64,000 bases of DNA from Crossaster papposus (taxonomy: Eukaryota; Echinodermata; Asteroidea; Velatida; Solasteridae). Each line of letters starts with the position of its first letter. The first letter of the stretch is position 1. This document shows, piece by piece, positions 59,316-64,000 of the stretch. Below the pieces are notes generated by a model, which saw only the letters and a program-made list of their open reading frames with translations, was not told where the DNA came from and searched no databases. Location: NCBI GenBank assembly GCA_037893245.1, contig JBAIAA010000110.1, forward strand, positions 868,001 through 932,000. The letters run 5' to 3'. Made by a program: the position numbers and the translations under genes.

Positions 59316-59824
59316 TTGATAAAAACAAAATCCGGCCCAATTTTTCAGCCGGCCCACTAACGCGTGCCGATTTCTCCACCAACAACAAGCCTAGCTTGGG
59401 TATCAGTCGTGCCTCGGCAGCCGAACCGAAACCCAAGCGGGGCACGCACATCGTAACCCGGCTAGGATTTATACTGTTTTAAATCGGGAGTGACTAATTT
59501 GCATTTCCCCGTCATGGCAATGTATCAGGGGATTTATGTCTCAAAAAAGGGGAGCAAGAGCTCAGAGAAAAGTTCACGGAGCCGCTACATAGGCGATTAG
59601 TTTCACTGCGCGAGAAATAACAAACCTCGGGAGACAGAACTCGTGTTTTTTTTTTGTCTGTTTGCTGTCGGCGAATTCGGGGAGCGAATAAAATGTTTGG
59701 TACCGTTCGCATCTGCATGAATGTTAACAGGCTGTAGATTAATCCAGTGAAATGTCAGAGGTTGACGTTTAAATTTGACATTTCCATTGACACGCATTAT
59801 GAAATCTAGGTATAAACACAGATT

Positions 59825-60066
59825 TTAACCAGTTCGCGCCGGGATTATTTTATCATCACCGAGCCGACGCGCGGGCTTATTTTTAACGAAACTCGATCCG
59901 AAGTGGGTTCAGCCCGATAGTCCCGGGAAGCAGACCCACGCATTCCTGGCCTTGCTCGCTGCTGACAGATATTTCCGGCCTTGCTCGTGGCGTGTTTATG
60001 CGTCATCTGTTTTGATTCTGGTAAAAAATTTGCATTTATATATGTCACCCGGCGCGAACCGGTTAA
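59825..60066 (+). mobile_element. T1-family (subfamily A) miniature element, complete (242 bases)
   Basis: The ends are TTAACCAGTTCGCGCCGG and CCGGCGCGAACCGGTTAA, one base from perfect inverses. The interior matches 50334-50575 closely, including the two GGCCTTGCTCG units. Confidence 0.95.
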
Positions 60067-61145
60067 ATCCTCAGATCTCAGCTGCTGTTTGTTATGTTTG
60101 ATTTTTGTACTAAAGAGCAATTCATGTACTGATACACGTAAGTAAAAATCAAAGTTGAGTAAATAACGTTGCCCTGTAGAAGGCTTTCAGAAACATTTTT
60201 CCTTTGGTTATGTCAATTGTGACTGATGATGACTCAATCGATGTTGGGTTAGAGGGTCCCAGTAATGGCTCCAGTGGCCAGGAGAGTGTGTTTTCATAGC
60301 GGGCAGTCCTTCTTCATGCTACATTAGCTACACAATCACTTCGCTCCTCTTGAAAAGAAAAACACCTTTTGACCAGTTGTGTGACCATCGTCACAAAAAA
60401 GTAAGCCTTGCAGCCTGTGCTAGCAACAAGTCTTTACGTTATAAGTTGGACATTTGACATTTGAAAAACATCTAAAGGGCTATAGAGAGAGCTTTAATTT
60501 GTTGATGTAAGGTAAATTTCAAAAACTGAGAACATGCAGATTTTTTATTTTTTATTTTTATATCAGAATTGTATAAGTTTACCCCAGTATCTTCACCAGT
60601 TGTAACAGTCATTGTTAAAAAAAAATATACATCTTGTTCAGTAGCATGTTCTTTTTTTAAATATAAGAAGTTGGAAAATTAGCATTTTGAAAAAAAAAAA
60701 AAAGGCGAGGGAGCCAGAAATTTTGATCAGAGCTAATCTTAAAAAAATTAAGAGCAATTTTATTTTTTTTATTTTCCCCAGAATTGTATTAACTGTTTTT
60801 TTAACTTGCATTCTCACTACACTAAGTTTTACTAAAAAAAATTTTTTGAAACAGTTAAACAATTCAGAACTAAATTGAAGCATAACGTATTTGAAGATTA
60901 TTTCACCATCATCTCAGTCAACTATCCATTTGAGCATTCCCTTTATCTTACTCAGTTTCACAGAACAACAGTCTTGAAAATTGCATCGAAATGATACACG
61001 GGAATAACAACTGAAAAGTGTTTATAGAAATTGTATTAATTGTTTGTTTTTTTAAAGTCAGTTTACATTTTTTTTGATGTAATTTTGCACTATTGGAGCA
61101 ACATTAACTCGGCCGACCTGGGCTGTTCAAATTACTTATTGCATA

Positions 61146-61233
61146 TTGTTGTGTGCCCGACAGATTACAAAGGACATATGGACGTATCCGCCAAAATGCC
61201 TAATATTCCCTTCTGCCGGGCACCCAACAATAC
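61146..61233. repeat. Small inverted repeat (about 20-base arms)
   Basis: ATTGTTGTGTGCCCGACAGA (61145-61164) is nearly the inverse of TCTGCCGGGCACCCAACAAT (about 61212-61231), with a spacer of roughly 47 bases. It underlies open frames on both strands here, so those frames are not good gene evidence. Confidence 0.65.
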
Positions 61234-62565
61234 TATATCCAGATTTCAAAATCCTAATGACATGCTCTCCAAAATCTGATGACTCGAACAAGTCCTCGAC
61301 ACTATTCGCACGTTGTCTACACGTACACGCCGGGCTCATCCAGTTTGGAGTAGATCGCGTCGCCGGCGAGTGTGCTTCACAAGCGATTCGTGCAATTTTC
61401 CTCCGGATAATTCAATTCCTCTGGCTTGTTTGGGTGTCAATTAGATTAGCACAGAAGCGTTATCCTTCTTTGCCCCATTGTTGTTTAGTAACACCCCCCC
61501 ACACACTTGTTTTTTCTTTCTTGTGTCGTACGTATGGATGGAGAATGCTTCAGGGAATGTGGGACAGCCATTTTGTTTTCGTATATGTGACATTTTCTTG
61601 GCTCCTTATAAGGCTTTTTACTTCGACCTTTAAAGAGGAGGTTGCGTGGTGTTGATGTTCTAGATTTGTCGATCTGACCAGATTTGCAAAGATCAGCAGC
61701 CACTTGCATGGTAAGTTGTTTTTACATGCTACACTGGATTTTGATGTTAGGTTGTTTGATATTTCACCCACAGATTCTGTGTCTTAATTGGCCGAGAGCT
61801 CAGTATAGTCAAATGGCATTTTCTATTTTTACTATCTTTCTGTGCACAACCAAAGTCAGACCAAAGTACTATACCCGTATCAACCAAATTACTATATACC
61901 CATGGCGCGGTATTTGTGTGCAAATGTATGTCGATGTGCACATCGTGTGTTGCGAGTGGCGCGTATTGTTCCAAAAAGCCAGCACTACAGAGCTGTGCTT
62001 TTGTGAAGGGATGGTTTTATAGAAAAAAGCAAATACATTTGCCACCAATTTTGTATTGAAATCAAAGTTCATTTTAACTTTATTTAGATTTAAATAATTT
62101 TTGTTAACCAGGCAGAATAGGTGGGTGAGGCCGGGTGTCATAAAACAAATTTTGATTTATCTCCAGATTCTTTCGCGATTGCTCTTCGACAATTGTCAAT
62201 ATTTTTAATCGGAGGACAGTTGTTCTGTCTCATTTGTCACTGTGCATCTATTTTGCCAGATAGACAAAGCACTTAAGATCTTTTTAAAGTAAGGTCGGCT
62301 TTTAAACTTGGCACAAAAATATGAAGAAATGTTGCCACAGTCTCCTTAATTAATGCAGTAATTCAAATAGGCTCTTAAAAGCACTAGCTGTTGGTGTTTG
62401 CGAAAGGAAAAAAGTACACATGCCACGCATAAAAATGGGAGGGGGATGTCACGGCTGGTTTACGGGAAGGGTTAATGAACTGTGAATCGTGTCACTCTTC
62501 CTGACTAAAAGCTTGTCACCTTACCTCGAGAAGAAGGTGAACAGAAAGATGTTTCCTTTGGTAGA

Positions 62566-62589
62566 CCCCCCCCCCCCCCCCCCCCCCCC
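62566..62589. repeat. Poly-C tract (about 24 bases)
   Basis: An uninterrupted C run followed by TCCTCCC. Confidence 0.9.
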
Positions 62590-64000
62590 TCCTCCCTTTC
62601 TGCTTCAGTGACTGCTTGTCACAGGCGTCTGAGTGCTCTGCACTTTCTTACGGTTGAAGTCGATGTACTGATAAATCTAACTGTTGCATATGCGACCTGT
62701 TCCAACGAAACCCGGACAAAGTCGAACAATGTGTTTTATTACAATGTACATGTACTCATGAAGTCATTTCAGAGTGCATTTAAACATTTTGAGGTTTTGG
62801 GTTTTTCTTAATCACAAACTATTAATCTACAATCTCCCCAAATTTGAACATATTTCGTCATCCAGTAGTGTGTTTTTTTGTTGATTTTGTGAAACAATTG
62901 TGTATACAAAATAATAGGCTTTTCTGAAATTTAAAGCTGTTTATCTCATATTTAGGTTGTCAGAGTTTTATTACTAAATCCTTCCACCAGGGGAGATAGG
63001 GTAATGGTACATATGTAAATGATACATGATTTTAAAGCTGAGAACCTAGAGAATTTATAAAGAGCAAAATATAAAAAAAACTAAATTGTCAACTTGGTTT
63101 TAGGTCCCCCCCCCCCCCTCCAATTTCATCCCCCACATTGGTAATTGTGCTTTACTAGCTCTGTGCAGTAACTGTGAATAACTCAGAAACTACAGTTTGG
63201 GGCCTCTTTTTACTTTTGGTAGAATTAATAAGAGCCAATGATTATTATTTTTAGTATCATTCTAAAATTTTAAGCAGACTTCTGTTGAATCTGATGACAC
63301 CTTTTTGTTTAGAAATTAATTTTGAACAGTTTCTTGCACTATAAAATATACTATAATATGCAGTTTTGCATATAATGTTCACAGTGCCTTGCATTATTTT
63401 CATGTTGCGTATAATGCCATCTCTGTTTTGCAGGTTGCTTTTTGGAATCTTGAATAGTTTCTTGCGGTTGGTACCATGCAAATCAGCATGTTCACAGTGC
63501 ATCACAACGATCGCCATCTTTTTTTCTGTTAATTTTATCATCTTCATCAACACTGATATGTTTACCCCAAAACTTTTCTCGGAAGTTCAAACAAGTTCTG
63601 AGAACAGCAACCAGGAAGAAAGAAATGCAAATTAGAAAAATATTGTATAAACCCTTCCTCTATGAAGGCAATTAACTGCATGGCAGTATAGTACATGTCA
63701 AATGCCATTCCTTGGAGTGATTTGGAGTGCCATGTAAAAAAAAAACTTTTGAAGTGCATAGAGTGTAACAAAAAAAAAGGGTTAATCAGTTGGAGTAAAC
63801 AATGCATAATTAATCTCAAGACTTTCAATTTTTTGTATTGCTTTTTTTCTCTCCCTTGTGAATTTTGCGTCTGATGGTAATCTTTACTTGTGCCTTAAGT
63901 TTTCACTGTGCAACTTCAAGGGGATATATAGATGAGGCTTAATGCTTGATTTTGTCTTAATTGAGTTTACTCTCGTTCCGAAGTGTCTGCCCGTACTGCG

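Larger units (their letters stand above)
20661..64000 (+). other. Probable large intron 2 of the LIM-domain gene, or intron plus intergenic DNA
   Basis: The span starts at a GTAAGT donor. No downstream exon with the expected phase and LIM ligands was found, so the next acceptor is either outside the window or unrecognised. It is repeat-rich, with SINEs, TTAA-bounded elements, a second hairpin-headed element at 52.3-53.5 kb and a minisatellite at 45.7-46.1 kb. In 23650-24480, 26050-27400, 31030-31550, 32200-33300, 38000-40070, 40430-42590, 42780-44690, 48050-49080, 50580-52250, 57160-57530, 60070-61080 and 61700-64000 I see no gene and no repeat beyond short simple runs. Confidence 0.5.

Noticed and set aside
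61604-61613. Perfect CArG box CCTTATAAGG, tempting as an SRF site because many actin-linked LIM genes are SRF targets
   Set aside because: A CC(A/T)6GG match is expected about once per 16 kb by chance, so one site in 64 kb carries no weight.
61146-61655. 169-residue plus-strand open frame
   Set aside because: It spans a small inverted repeat, a C run and a hydrophobic low-complexity tail; no domain, no splice context and an opposing frame on the other strand.

Overview
This is a stretch of animal nuclear genome, not a bacterial or viral window. It is AT-rich, has no long open frames past the first 780 bases, carries GT/AG splice signals, and is crowded with tRNA-derived SINEs, terminal-inverted-repeat (TIR) elements and long G or C homopolymers. 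The repeat style (a SINE with a TGGCCGAGCGGT head, TTAA-bounded miniature elements, short ACATGTAC motifs) suggests a marine invertebrate, most likely an echinoderm or related deuterostome. That placement rests on general resemblance, not on a database match.

Gene content. One gene is supported, on the + strand. A partial coding exon (1-776) enters from the left edge and ends inside a LIM zinc-binding domain. A 39-base micro-exon (20622-20660) continues the same domain in phase and supplies its next zinc-ligand cysteine. The rest of the LIM domain is not confidently present, so 20661-64000 is most simply read as a very large second intron, or as intron followed by intergenic DNA. A possible minus-strand exon (33311-33460) is offered as a weak candidate. 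Most other open frames look like chance or lie inside repeats.

Repeat layout. At least five classes of mobile-element debris fill the non-coding DNA. (1) SINEs or tRNA-like heads lie near 8.0, 10.4, 20.9, 21.4, 33.9, 35.0 and 40.1 kb. (2) Family T1, with end TTAACCAGTTCGCGCCGG, has eight copies in two subfamilies. (3) Family T2, with end TTAAAGGTAGGATACACC, has nine listed copies. (4) Smaller TIR families are bounded by GGCCGGTTCAT, CAGGGC..AATTTCTTG, GGGGCAAATTTCATGGAGCTGC or AGGTCGGGGCGGACAT, plus two fold-back elements. (5) Two hairpin-headed elements lie at 5.4-6.2 and 52.3-53.5 kb.

The most unusual signal is class 5. Each element opens with a near-perfect palindrome of 75-76-base arms around the same GAGCCGAAGGCGAGG loop, although the arm sequences differ between the two. 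Each hairpin is followed at once by ATAAATACCT, a non-coding body, and a far end in which CACGTGA, CCAAT and AGGTATTTAT sit at identical spacings (18 and 25 bases). A decayed third hairpin lies near 31.6 kb. Conserved loop, conserved spacing and unrelated arms point to a non-autonomous element family whose hairpin is maintained as a structure.

Tandem and low-complexity DNA includes a degenerate array at 17.6 kb, a TTCTATAGAA-rich patch at 18.7 kb, a minisatellite of roughly 60 bases per unit at 45.7-46.1 kb, and sixteen G/C homopolymers spread over the window.
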